Under the pieces are notes generated by a model. The model was not told the origin of the DNA, did no database searches, and was given only the letters and a program-made list of their open reading frames with translations. Positions 1 through 6,927 of a stretch of 6,927 nucleotides of DNA are shown piece after piece. The translations under genes were made by a program, and so were the position numbers. Origin of the DNA: an uncultured Planctomycetota bacterium (GTDB lineage: Bacteria; Planctomycetota; Planctomycetia; Pirellulales; UBA1268); the NCBI GenBank assembly GCA_905477565.1, contig CAJQGO010000072.1, positions 1-6,927 of the forward strand, given 5' to 3'. Position 1 is the stretch's first letter; each line of letters opens with the position of its first letter.

Positions 1-1171
1 AATCTCCCCACTCTGTCACGATCGCCAGTGCATCTGCATTCGTAACAGCATCCAGCGGGCTCGATGCGTACTCCAGCGCACTGCCGTATCTATCTTGAAC
101 GTTCTGCATAGCTTCGGGGTCAAAAACTCGAATCTTTACCCGGGCTGCCAGAAGAACATCAATCAGTTCAAGCGATGGGGCGTCCCTGATGTCGTCTGTT
201 CGAGGCTTGAAAGCAAGTCCCCAGAGAGCTATTCGACGTCCCTCAAGATTGCCATCAAAATGATCTACTATTTTTTTTCCGAGAACTTGCTTCTGTGCGA
301 GGTTGGCTCCATGCACTGCCTGCAAAATCGTTAATTCACTCGATCGCTCACGCCCCATAGCGGAAAGTGCCTGGACGTCTTTTGGAAAACAGCTTCCTCC
401 GTAACCGACGCCTGGAAACAAGAATGAAAATCCGATCCGACTATCGTGCCCAATGCCTCGCCTCACGTCATCAACATTGGCTTCCATTCGCTCACAAAGA
501 TTTGCGACTTCATTTATAAAACTTATCTTGGTCGCTAAAAGCGAGTTCGCCACATATTTTGTCATCTCGGCACTCTCTGGCGACATGACCAGAAACGGTC
601 GCTCAGTTCGCAAAAATGGCGAGTAGAGCCTTCGGAGTTTTTCGGCAACTTCGGCGGTTCGCACACCAACCACCACACGGTCCGGCCGTTGGAAATCTTC
701 TATTGCCGCTCCCTCTTTGAGGAACTCTGGGTTACTGGCAACATGACACTCGTGACCCGTGGCTTCCAGCAGCTGGTGTTCGATCTTGGCAGCAGTACCA
801 ACAGGCACTGTGCTCTTTGTTATCACGATGACGTCTTCTGCAAGATATGGAGCTACTGATGACACCACACTCCAGAGAGCTGTCAAATCAGCTGCGCCGC
901 TCGTCGTCGGTGGCGTTCCAACTGCAAGAAAAACTATCTCGGCTGCTGCAACCGCTTCGTTCGTATCCGTAGTAAACTGCAGTCGCCCAACCCGTGCATT
1001 CCGCTCGACGAGTTCCTCGAGACCAGGCTCATAAATCGGGATCTTGCCCTCTTTAAGAGAAGAAACCTTTTTCTCATCAATGTCGAGGCATATGACATCA
1101 TTACCACTGTCAGCCAGGCATGTACCAGTTACCAACCCCACGTACCCTGTGCCGACTACTGCTATTTTCAT
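1..1171 (-). CDS. ugd: UDP-glucose 6-dehydrogenase, C-terminus cut by window edge
   Basis: Oxidises UDP-glucose to UDP-glucuronate with two NAD+, in the cytoplasm, supplying precursor for acidic polysaccharides and other envelope sugars. I translated 390 complete codons from ATG at 1171. The N-terminal Rossmann motif GTGYVG is at residues 7-12, with the acidic residue D30 at the end of the second strand. STVPVGT (120-126), NPEFLKEG (147-154), K215 and N220 of the ATKISFIN segment, and catalytic C261 in [10 protein letters not shown] (256-265 region) follow. The C-terminal UDP-binding domain begins with [14 protein letters not shown] at 317-330. Members are usually about 430-450 residues, so roughly 40-60 are missing beyond base 1. 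All key residues seen are intact. It starts 30 bases after the gyrA stop on the same strand, with only a weak GAGA ribosome site 7 bases before the ATG, so co-transcription with gyrA is likely. A related sugar-nucleotide dehydrogenase (for example UDP-ManNAc or GDP-mannose) is less likely given these motifs. Confidence 0.94.
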   Translation of the reverse strand, partial: MKIAVVGTGYVGLVTGTCLADSGNDVICLDIDEKKVSSLKEGKIPIYEPGLEELVERNARVGRLQFTTDTNEAVAAAEIVFLAVGTPPTTSGAADLTALWSVVSSVAPYLAEDVIVITKSTVPVGTAAKIEHQLLEATGHECHVASNPEFLKEGAAIEDFQRPDRVVVGVRTAEVAEKLRRLYSPFLRTERPFLVMSPESAEMTKYVANSLLATKISFINEVANLCERMEANVDDVRRGIGHDSRIGFSFLFPGVGYGGSCFPKDVQALSAMGRERSSELTILQAVHGANLAQKQVLGKKIVDHFDGNLEGRRIALWGLAFKPRTDDIRDAPSLELIDVLLAARVKIRVFDPEAMQNVQDRYGSALEYASSPLDAVTNADALAIVTEWGD

Positions 1172-1201
1172 TTCAATTTCTCATTATCTGCAGGTTAAAG
1201 G

Positions 1202-3907
1202 CTACTCTTCTTCTGGCACAGTTTCCGCCTCTTCCTGCTCGCTCGGTGGCACTGGAACCACCGCAGCTAACGAATCAGCATCATCTAACCGCATGATCCG
1301 AACGCCCTGCGTATTTCGGCCGATAGCCTTAATTTCACCAACATTCACACGTTGTAGTTTCCCACGAGCAGTCATCATCAAGACCTGATCCTCGTCTCGT
1401 ACCGAGACAATCGATACGACCTTGCCGTTTCGGGCAGTCGTCTTGATGTCACGCACCCCTTTCCCTCCACGACCCTGGGTGCGGTAACGCATTCCACTCG
1501 ACTCTGTTTCAGATTCTTCAATACTGCCTCCTGCAGAAGGCTCTCCTTCGGCAAGCGGTGTACCTGCACCAAACGGCGTCCGTTTCCCGTACCCTTTTTC
1601 GCACACGGTAAGAAGTGTCGCAGAGGGATCTGCAACAACAATACCGACCAGGCTATCTCCCTTGCCGAGCTTGATGCCCCGAACACCACTGGTATCACGA
1701 CCCATTGGTCGAGCATCAGATTCTGGAAACCGAATAGCCATACCCGAAGCCGTTGCCAGCACAAGCTCATCACCAGGTTGCGTAACGACTGCACCAACAA
1801 GCTCATCGCCTTCCTTCAATTTCACGGCAATCAGACCTTTCGTGCGTCGACGACGATACTGCTCAAGAGGCGTCTTTTTCACGGTACCACTACGGGCGGC
1901 GAGCAATAGACACTGATCTGGGTTATCGAATCCAGAAACCGCGCGACACTCTGCCACCCGTTCACCTTCTTCAAACTCCAGCAGATTCACAAGCGCCCTG
2001 CCTTTTGCATCACGAGCGAGTTCTGGCAACTCAAAGACTCGCATCGAAAAGACCTTGCCTCTCGTAGTAAACACCAGCAACCAATCATGGGTGCTTGCCA
2101 CGAAAAAGTGTTCGACAGGATCAGACTCATCGACCCGAGCCCCAGTCAACCCCTTCCCGCCTCGTCGTTGTGCTCGATAGGTGTCGGCCGCAGTTCGCTT
2201 GACGTAGCCTGACCGAGTAATTGTGACAACCATCGTTGCTTCGGTAATCAACTCTGCCATGTCACGAATATCAGCGACTTCGCCACTGATCTCGGTTCGT
2301 CGAGGCTCCGCAAACTTTGACTCGATTGCAAGCAAATCCGCCCTTATCAATGCACGGATATTATCTTCACTCGACAAAATCCGGAGGAATTCACGAATCT
2401 TGGTGAGCAGTTCCTGATGTTCGCCGCCCAGCTTTTCTTGCTCAAGATTCACGAGTTGTCCAAGCGTAAGACGCAATACCGCATCAGCCTGGACAGGTGA
2501 CAACCCATAGACTTCTGCTTTCCCTCGTTCTTCCTGAAGAATCCCAAATCCTTCATCGCCAAGGGCCCGCTGCAACAGAGACGCTGGTGTCTCAATCTGC
2601 ATCAAGCGTTGCTTTGCCTCTGCTTGAGACTTGGAACTGCGGATGATTTTGATCACTTCATCGATGTTGGCCAAGGCGACAAGAAGGCCTTCGAGCGTAT
2701 GCTTACGATTCCTCGCTCGTGCCAGAAGATGCTGTGTCCTTCGACGAAGAACCGTAGTTCGATGCCGCAAAAACTCTTCAAGCATGTTCTTGAACGAGAG
2801 CATCCTCGGCTTGCCATCTACTAGGGCAAGAAAGATGAGCGAAAAACTCGTCTGGAGTGGCGAGAATTGATAGAGCTGATTGAGAACAACGTCCGGGTCA
2901 GCATCCCGCTTCAACTCCAAAATAAGTCTTACCGGTTCTTTCAGATCACTTTCGTTGCGGATCGCAGAAATTCCTTTTATGCGCTCGTTACTCACCTGGT
3001 CCGCAATTTTTTCCTCAATAGCATCTCGTGTTTGTTGGTATGGAATTTCTGTAATCACGATCCTATTACGATTTTTTCCAAATTCTTCGACGTGAGCACG
3101 TGCGCGAAGCGTAATTGTACTTCTTCCAGTCAGGTACCCACGTAGCAAGGACTCCCTCCCCATGACAATTCCGCCTGTCGGAAAATCAGGGCCAGGGACA
3201 ATCTCAAGCAACTCTGCCATTGATGTATCTGGGTTGTCGATCATTTGAACAAGCCCACGACATACTTCACCAAGGTTGTGTGGAGGAATACTTGTTGCCA
3301 TACCGACAGCAATACCACCAGCTCCATTTACTACCAGGTTTGGAAAGCGACTCGGAAGTACGACGGGTTCCGTATTTCGCTCATCGTAGGTTGGCACAAA
3401 ATCGACTGTATCGAGATTGATGTCATCAAGCATCTGTGACGCAATCGGGGACAGCCGAGCTTCGGTGTATCGCATAGCTGCAGCAGGCAATCCGGCGATT
3501 GATCCAAAGTTACCCTGCTTATCCACAAGCACATGACGCATGTTCCATTCTTGGGCCATACGGACAAGCGTAGGATAGATCACACTTTCACCATGAGGAT
3601 GGTAGTTACCACTGGTGTCACCCGATATCTTCGCGCACTTTACCCGGGAAGAACCAGGTGAAAGGTTCAGGTCATTCATGGCAACCAGAATGCGTCGCTG
3701 CGACGGCTTCAGTCCATCACGAACATCAGGAAGAGCTCGACTGACAATAACGCTCATTGCGTATGTCAGATAACTCTCCTTCAGTTCTTGCTCGATTGGC
3801 AGATCGATAAGTCGGCCACCCAATCCGCGATCAGGTGAACCACTGCCGTCATTCTCTGATGGTGGCTTATTTGAAGCGTCATCAGATGGGGTGTTTTCGT
3901 CAGCCAA
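1202..3907 (-). CDS. gyrA: DNA gyrase subunit A
   Basis: GyrA cleaves and rejoins DNA in the A2B2 gyrase that introduces negative supercoils using ATP. Numbering is from TTG at 3907 (901 residues). After an acidic, low-complexity N-terminus (about 1-30), the breakage-reunion domain starts near [11 protein letters not shown]. The quinolone pocket reads [11 protein letters not shown] (102-112), and the active pair is R146-Y147 in [12 protein letters not shown] coiled-coil segment (about 380-500) precedes the C-terminal DNA-wrapping pinwheel. The canonical GyrA box QRRGGKG (580-586) separates it from ParC, and degenerate blade repeats occur near 632, 684, 736, 812 and 863. A loop of about 28 residues, rich in Gly, Ser and Glu, is inserted before the fifth blade (780-807), and the tail (887-901) is very acidic. 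An alternative TTG at 3988 would add 27 basic, unconserved-looking residues. I prefer 3907 because GGGAGA lies 9 bases upstream. No gyrB is adjacent. Motif style points to Planctomycetes. Confidence 0.96.
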   Translation of the reverse strand: MADENTPSDDASNKPPSENDGSGSPDRGLGGRLIDLPIEQELKESYLTYAMSVIVSRALPDVRDGLKPSQRRILVAMNDLNLSPGSSRVKCAKISGDTSGNYHPHGESVIYPTLVRMAQEWNMRHVLVDKQGNFGSIAGLPAAAMRYTEARLSPIASQMLDDINLDTVDFVPTYDERNTEPVVLPSRFPNLVVNGAGGIAVGMATSIPPHNLGEVCRGLVQMIDNPDTSMAELLEIVPGPDFPTGGIVMGRESLLRGYLTGRSTITLRARAHVEEFGKNRNRIVITEIPYQQTRDAIEEKIADQVSNERIKGISAIRNESDLKEPVRLILELKRDADPDVVLNQLYQFSPLQTSFSLIFLALVDGKPRMLSFKNMLEEFLRHRTTVLRRRTQHLLARARNRKHTLEGLLVALANIDEVIKIIRSSKSQAEAKQRLMQIETPASLLQRALGDEGFGILQEERGKAEVYGLSPVQADAVLRLTLGQLVNLEQEKLGGEHQELLTKIREFLRILSSEDNIRALIRADLLAIESKFAEPRRTEISGEVADIRDMAELITEATMVVTITRSGYVKRTAADTYRAQRRGGKGLTGARVDESDPVEHFFVASTHDWLLVFTTRGKVFSMRVFELPELARDAKGRALVNLLEFEEGERVAECRAVSGFDNPDQCLLLAARSGTVKKTPLEQYRRRRTKGLIAVKLKEGDELVGAVVTQPGDELVLATASGMAIRFPESDARPMGRDTSGVRGIKLGKGDSLVGIVVADPSATLLTVCEKGYGKRTPFGAGTPLAEGEPSAGGSIEESETESSGMRYRTQGRGGKGVRDIKTTARNGKVVSIVSVRDEDQVLMMTARGKLQRVNVGEIKAIGRNTQGVRIMRLDDADSLAAVVPVPPSEQEEAETVPEEE

Positions 3908-3965
3908 GGGGTGCGTTCTCCCGGGAATAGACCGTTTGGAAAGGCGGTTGCTTGATCTTGAACAT
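3900..3965 (-). CDS. Possible 21-codon leader ORF overlapping the gyrA start
   Basis: An ATG at 3965, preceded by a G-rich run (GGGGCGGG), opens a frame coding for 21 residues (starting [10 protein letters not shown] and ending NAPLG). Its TGA at 3902-3900 lies two bases past the preferred gyrA TTG (3907-3905), in a different frame. Such an overlap is compatible with coupled translation of gyrA from a weak TTG start. It is the only ATG in this leader that I noticed. The peptide resembles nothing I recognise. It may be chance, and if gyrA really begins at 3988 it would simply be an out-of-frame shadow. Confidence 0.2.
   Translation of the reverse strand: MFKIKQPPFQTVYSRENAPLG
3917..3922 (-). 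promoter_or_regulatory. Candidate ribosome binding site for gyrA
   Basis: On the minus strand this reads GGGAGA, ending 9 bases before the TTG at 3907. It is the best Shine-Dalgarno-like match near any in-frame gyrA start and decides the start chosen here. The alternative TTG at 3988 has only AAGG four bases upstream. The spacing is at the long end of the usual range. Confidence 0.5.
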
Positions 3966-3967
3966 AC

Positions 3968-3984
3968 CCGCCCCAAGCAGGCGG
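3968..3984. promoter_or_regulatory. Small GC-rich inverted repeat in the gyrA leader
   Basis: CCGCC (3968-3972) and GGCGG (3980-3984) form a five-base-pair stem around a seven-base loop. On the minus strand it would fall in the 5' leader of gyrA, just before the short leader ORF, and it overlaps the codons that would be used if translation began at 3988. There is no following T-run in either direction, so it does not look like an intrinsic terminator. It could be an operator or a leader hairpin, but a stem this short can arise by chance. Confidence 0.2.
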
Positions 3985-3995
3985 TCAACCGGCCT

Positions 3996-4002
3996 TAATA
4001 TA
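3996..4002. promoter_or_regulatory. Candidate -10 element(s) in the divergent intergenic region
   Basis: The AT-rich core reads TAATAT on the plus strand (3996-4001, four of six matches to TATAAT). On the minus strand it reads TATATT (4002-3997, five of six). The minus-strand version would start gyrA transcripts near 3990, giving a leader of about 80 bases before TTG 3907. The plus-strand version would start near 4008, just before the first glycosyltransferase. I see no convincing -35 hexamer at 16-18 bases in either direction, so this rests on the -10 match and the position between divergent genes. Confidence 0.3.
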
Positions 4003-4018
4003 CCTAAAAAACGTCATT

Positions 4019-5830
4019 TTGTACGGCTTGACCAGCATCGCTGCTGCTTCTACCCTCCTGCTCCGTTCCTTTCATCCTCTTTGGGCGACGCTGGTGATAT
4101 TCAGAAGCCCCTTAATCGCAATCCTGATCATCGTATTTTCGGCTGCTGCCGCTCTTTTGCCGGGGCTTGGTACGGCCCCGCTCTGGGATGAAGACGAGCC
4201 AAAAAATGCTGCCTGCACACTGGCAATGCTGGATTCGGGTGACTGGGTTGTGCCTACTTACAATGGCACTCTTCGTGTTGAAAAGCCTCCACTCGTCAAT
4301 TGGGTACAAATCGTCGGGGTTTCATTTTTCGGCCGCAATGAATTTGGTGTTCGTATAGGGTCAGCCTGCCTGACTGTTGGCACGTGCCTGCTTACATGGT
4401 GGACTGGACGTCTTCTCGCTGGGCCACTCGTTGGCCTCCTCTCAGGCCTTGTCATGTCAACGTGCATTTGGACGGGTGTAGGTGGACGAGCCGCAACCCC
4501 TGATGCGTCACTTGTTTTTTGCACCACGTTGGCTGCTGCTATTTATGTCCACGCCATTCAACGGGGAGCACTCACAGTGATCACCCGGAGGCATGCCTTA
4601 GGCATTGGCCTGGCCTGTGGATTAGCCATTCTTGCTAAAGGTCCCGTCGGCATTGTCCTCCCGATGCTTGCATTCCTTCTCACCGCTTTAGTCCTTCGAC
4701 AAAAATCTGCTCCGATTGGTGGCATGTCCTGGCTTTACACAGCTGCGGTCTCCCTGCGGCCACTTACAATTGTTTCTATAGCAACACTTGTCGCCCTGCC
4801 ATGGTATCTACTGGTTGGCTTGCGGACGAACGGGCAGTGGATTACCGATTTCCTTCTTATTCATAACGCCGGAAGATTTGCCGCCCCCATGGAAGGGCAC
4901 TCCGGTTCGTTCTTGTACTATCCCATGATCCTCGCCATTGGAATGTTCCCATGGTCAATTATTCTGCTCGCCATTCCGGCCCATGCCCTATTTCTTTGGC
5001 GGACAAAACGCCTGACGAGTTCACACTTCCGCGCTATTACCTTTGCCGGGTGTTGGGCTTTGGTTTGGATTGGTATTTTTTCACTCGCAGGAACAAAACT
5101 TCCCGGTTATATCTGGCCGGCATACCCAGCTATTTCAATTGCTACCGCTCTTTACGTTGCTGACTGGATCTGCGGACACACCGGTTGGGAGAAAGTGGTC
5201 TTCAGAAACATGACTTCAGACAAAGCTGCATCGGTGGTCATGCATATTGGGTGGCTCAGCCTTGCAGTAGTCGGTGTTTGTTTCATCGGCGGACTTCCAA
5301 TAATTTCCCATCAGTTCGCCCCTGGAAACGAATGGCTTGGGCTTCTTGGATTTCTTCCTGTCACGACGGCTACTGTGTGCTTCATTTTACAATCACACGG
5401 GAAGCGAGGGCTTGCCGTCAGTACGCTCATAAGCTCATCAGTCTTATTTCTAGCCCTCCTTGGTGGGGTTGCAGCAGTCCGCCTCGCCCACCATCAAGGC
5501 GCTGCAAATCTTCTCGCCGAATTATCCCCAGAGCAACGGACAGGCGTCTGGGCGAGTGTCAAAACACCTCGGCCTAGTCTTGTCTTTTACACAGGCGAAT
5601 CAGTTAAGAAACTTTCCGATATTCATGCAGGTATTCGGCATCTCCGTGATACGCCTTTCGCCCGACTCGTGGTTCGATCGGACGATCTGCCAGGAATCCT
5701 ACGACTGCTTCCCCCTGGGTTTGAAATTCTCAATGAAAAACCACGTTCCTTTGATTCCGGCCTCGCGGTCATTGCAAAGACTCACTCTGAAAACACACGT
5801 TCACTCGCCCAAAGTTCTCATCCGTATTGA
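4019..5830 (+). CDS. ArnT/PMT-type membrane glycosyltransferase (GT39-like), first of a tandem pair
   Basis: Probably an inner-membrane enzyme of the ArnT/dolichyl-phosphomannose protein mannosyltransferase superfamily (PMT_2 type), moving a sugar from a polyprenyl-phosphate carrier to an envelope acceptor such as lipid or protein. It has 603 residues with about 12 hydrophobic segments. Family landmarks are WDEDEP (56-61, the acidic pair in the first periplasmic loop), EKP (88-90, matching the ArnT metal/active-loop Glu-Lys), ATPD (159-162), AKGP (206-209), LPWY (260-263), HNAGRFAAPMEGHSG (282-296), FPWS (310-313) and KLPGYIWPAYP (360-370). A soluble C-terminal segment of about 110 residues (from about 490) contains RPSLVFYTGE (518-527). 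The start is uncertain: there is no in-frame ATG. TTG 4019 is given; TTG 4028 or GTG 4094 is possible, the last matching the shorter N-terminus of the next gene. None has a clear ribosome site. Substrate and acceptor cannot be inferred. Confidence 0.88.
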   Translation: MYGLTSIAAASTLLLRSFHPLWATLVIFRSPLIAILIIVFSAAAALLPGLGTAPLWDEDEPKNAACTLAMLDSGDWVVPTYNGTLRVEKPPLVNWVQIVGVSFFGRNEFGVRIGSACLTVGTCLLTWWTGRLLAGPLVGLLSGLVMSTCIWTGVGGRAATPDASLVFCTTLAAAIYVHAIQRGALTVITRRHALGIGLACGLAILAKGPVGIVLPMLAFLLTALVLRQKSAPIGGMSWLYTAAVSLRPLTIVSIATLVALPWYLLVGLRTNGQWITDFLLIHNAGRFAAPMEGHSGSFLYYPMILAIGMFPWSIILLAIPAHALFLWRTKRLTSSHFRAITFAGCWALVWIGIFSLAGTKLPGYIWPAYPAISIATALYVADWICGHTGWEKVVFRNMTSDKAASVVMHIGWLSLAVVGVCFIGGLPIISHQFAPGNEWLGLLGFLPVTTATVCFILQSHGKRGLAVSTLISSSVLFLALLGGVAAVRLAHHQGAANLLAELSPEQRTGVWASVKTPRPSLVFYTGESVKKLSDIHAGIRHLRDTPFARLVVRSDDLPGILRLLPPGFEILNEKPRSFDSGLAVIAKTHSENTRSLAQSSHPY

Positions 5831-5849
5831 CTAGAACACCATCCTGTCT

Positions 5850-5853
5850 GGAG
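5850..5853 (+). promoter_or_regulatory. Ribosome binding site of the second glycosyltransferase
   Basis: GGAG lies 8 bases before the ATG at 5862, inside the 31-base gap after the first transferase. It supports that ATG over the in-frame ATG seven codons later (5883) and suggests that the gene is translated independently, though probably transcribed together with its neighbour. Confidence 0.6.
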
Positions 5854-5861
5854 CCACGTTC

Positions 5862-6927
5862 ATGAATCGGTTCATTTCTTTTATGACACGCCACTCTCAG
5901 CTGTTTGTTGCTGCTGTGGCAATCGTTGTACTCGCATCGGGTTTTATTGGGATGCCTTTTTGGGATGAAGATGAACCGCGATTTGCTGCTATCGCTCAGA
6001 CCATGGTTGAAACAGGAAACTGGACGGTCCCTCTATTCAACGGCGAACTTGCAGTTGACAAGCCCGTGCTCATGCACTGGTGTATGGCCGCATGTTTTTC
6101 AATTTTTGGGATGAATGAAATTGCTGCTCGTCTTCCTGCAGCACTAGCAGCTCTGTTGACATCTCTTGCCCTTCTTCGGCTTGGCACTCGCTGCTTCAGT
6201 ACGGCAACGGGCATTGTTGCAGCCCTTGCCTACCTCGGCTGTTTACTAGTCGCAATCGAATCTCACGCCGCGACCCCTGACTCGATTCTTGTTGCTCTTT
6301 CAACATGGGCAACGCTCCTTCTGGTTGAACCTTTTCTCCTGGATAGGCGACATCCAATCGACAGTACAAAGCAGGATGTACAGACAAGCAATGCTTCCTC
6401 CGTCAGCGTGTGGCACGCCGTCCTTGCAGGCAGTTTGCTCGGCCTGGGAGTCCTCTGCAAAGGACCGATCGGCTATATCGGGCCACTTGTTGTTGTCATG
6501 GGTTGGGTTTGGTTTGCTCAATGCCTGTCTCATGTCAAAGAACAGCCTGCTGGTCTCCAGCTCAAAGAGCAGTTACTCTCAACGCTTCGGCACTTCTTTT
6601 CCAACGGTATTCCAGCCGCTCTCCATACGGTTCAACAAACTCGACTTCTTATTGTCACTGTTGCCGCCATACTCGTGGCCGCACCTTGGTACGTAAGCGT
6701 TGGAGTCCAAACTGATTGGGAGTGGACAAAAGGATTCTTCTTTGTTCATAACGTCGGCCGATTCGTAGCTCCTATGGAACGGCATTCAGGCGGTTTGTTG
6801 TTCCATCCACTCACAATGCTCGTTGGCTTTTATCCTTGGAGTTGCTTCCTACCACTTGCCATCTTCGCAACCACACGGCAACTCTGGAAGACCTGGCGAC
6901 AGGGGCAGGACCCACAAATTGAAAGCG
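5862..6927 (+). CDS. ArnT/PMT-type membrane glycosyltransferase (GT39-like), second of a tandem pair, cut by window edge
   Basis: A paralogue of the preceding gene with the same predicted role: a polyprenyl-phosphate-sugar-dependent transferase in the inner membrane. I read 355 complete codons with no stop before the right edge. By comparison with its neighbour, some 200-250 residues are missing. An N-terminal membrane segment (about 13-32) leads to WDEDEP (34-39). DKP (66-68) stands where the neighbour has EKP. AATPD (136-140), CKGP (199-202), APWY (274-277), HNVGRFVAPMERHSG (296-310) and YPWS (324-327) follow in the same order. Two hydrophilic loops are longer than in the neighbour: about 160-184, rich in Asp, Ser and Thr, and about 222-260. 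The pair is clearly diverged rather than a recent duplication. The ATG at 5862 is supported by GGAG upstream. The acceptor and sugar are unknown. Confidence 0.9.
   Translation, partial: MNRFISFMTRHSQLFVAAVAIVVLASGFIGMPFWDEDEPRFAAIAQTMVETGNWTVPLFNGELAVDKPVLMHWCMAACFSIFGMNEIAARLPAALAALLTSLALLRLGTRCFSTATGIVAALAYLGCLLVAIESHAATPDSILVALSTWATLLLVEPFLLDRRHPIDSTKQDVQTSNASSVSVWHAVLAGSLLGLGVLCKGPIGYIGPLVVVMGWVWFAQCLSHVKEQPAGLQLKEQLLSTLRHFFSNGIPAALHTVQQTRLLIVTVAAILVAAPWYVSVGVQTDWEWTKGFFFVHNVGRFVAPMERHSGGLLFHPLTMLVGFYPWSCFLPLAIFATTRQLWKTWRQGQDPQIES

Noticed and set aside
1044..1388. A 114-codon plus-strand frame crossing the ugd-gyrA junction
   Set aside because: It is antisense to two well-supported genes and has no domain-like pattern.
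1378..1806. A 142-codon minus-strand frame inside gyrA
   Set aside because: It lies on the same strand in another frame of a strongly supported GyrA C-terminal domain, has low-complexity content and shows no recognisable motif. It is a shadow frame.
1202..3907. ParC (topoisomerase IV) instead of GyrA
   Set aside because: The canonical QRRGGKG box and a full set of pinwheel blades are present, which ParC lacks or has in degenerate form.
5185..5577. A 130-codon plus-strand frame within the first transferase
   Set aside because: It overlaps the conserved membrane protein in another frame, is rich in Ser, Arg and Cys, and has no coherent domain.
5831..5861. A terminator or promoter between the two transferases
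   Set aside because: The 31-base gap holds a ribosome site but no hairpin with a T-run and no convincing promoter hexamers.
6289..6696. A 135-codon plus-strand frame within the second transferase
   Set aside because: It is out of frame with the transferase that carries all the conserved motifs, and it has no recognisable features.
1..6927. CRISPR array, insertion sequence, tRNA or phage-defence island
   Set aside because: I saw no spaced direct repeats, transposase motifs, cloverleaf sequences or defence domains. The window is filled by four ordinary-looking genes.

Overview
The window looks like chromosomal DNA of a planctomycete, possibly Pirellulaceae-like. The best evidence is the DNA gyrase A subunit: its breakage-reunion core has the wording I associate with planctomycete GyrA (HGESVIYP in the quinolone pocket, [15 protein letters not shown] at the active site) and an acidic, unstructured-looking N-terminus. 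Base composition looks balanced by eye, and weak or non-ATG starts are common here. The taxonomic call rests on remembered family sequences, not on a search.

The four genes form two divergent pairs and cover almost the whole window. On the minus strand, gyrA (1202-3907, possibly from 3988) is followed after 30 bases by a UDP-glucose 6-dehydrogenase gene (ugd), which runs off the left edge without its C-terminus. On the plus strand, two related membrane glycosyltransferases of the ArnT/PMT (GT39-like) type follow each other with 31 bases between them (4019-5830 and 5862-right edge). The second lacks its C-terminal part. No stretch over 300 bases lacks a gene. The only sizeable non-coding segment is the divergent region at about 3908-4018. 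It holds an AT-rich candidate -10 element usable in both directions, a small GC-rich hairpin, and a short upstream reading frame that ends just past the preferred gyrA start.

Functionally, the window joins a housekeeping enzyme (gyrase) with cell-envelope sugar chemistry. Ugd makes UDP-glucuronate, and the two membrane enzymes probably move a sugar from a polyprenyl-phosphate carrier to an envelope acceptor. In enterobacteria Ugd feeds the pathway that ends at ArnT. Here that link is only suggested by proximity, and neither donor nor acceptor can be read from the sequence. I saw no RNA gene, CRISPR array, insertion sequence or obvious novel system. The points most worth a second look are the proline at the GyrA quinolone-contact position, the loop inserted in the gyrase C-terminal domain, the leader arrangement of gyrA, and the diverged pair of transferases.
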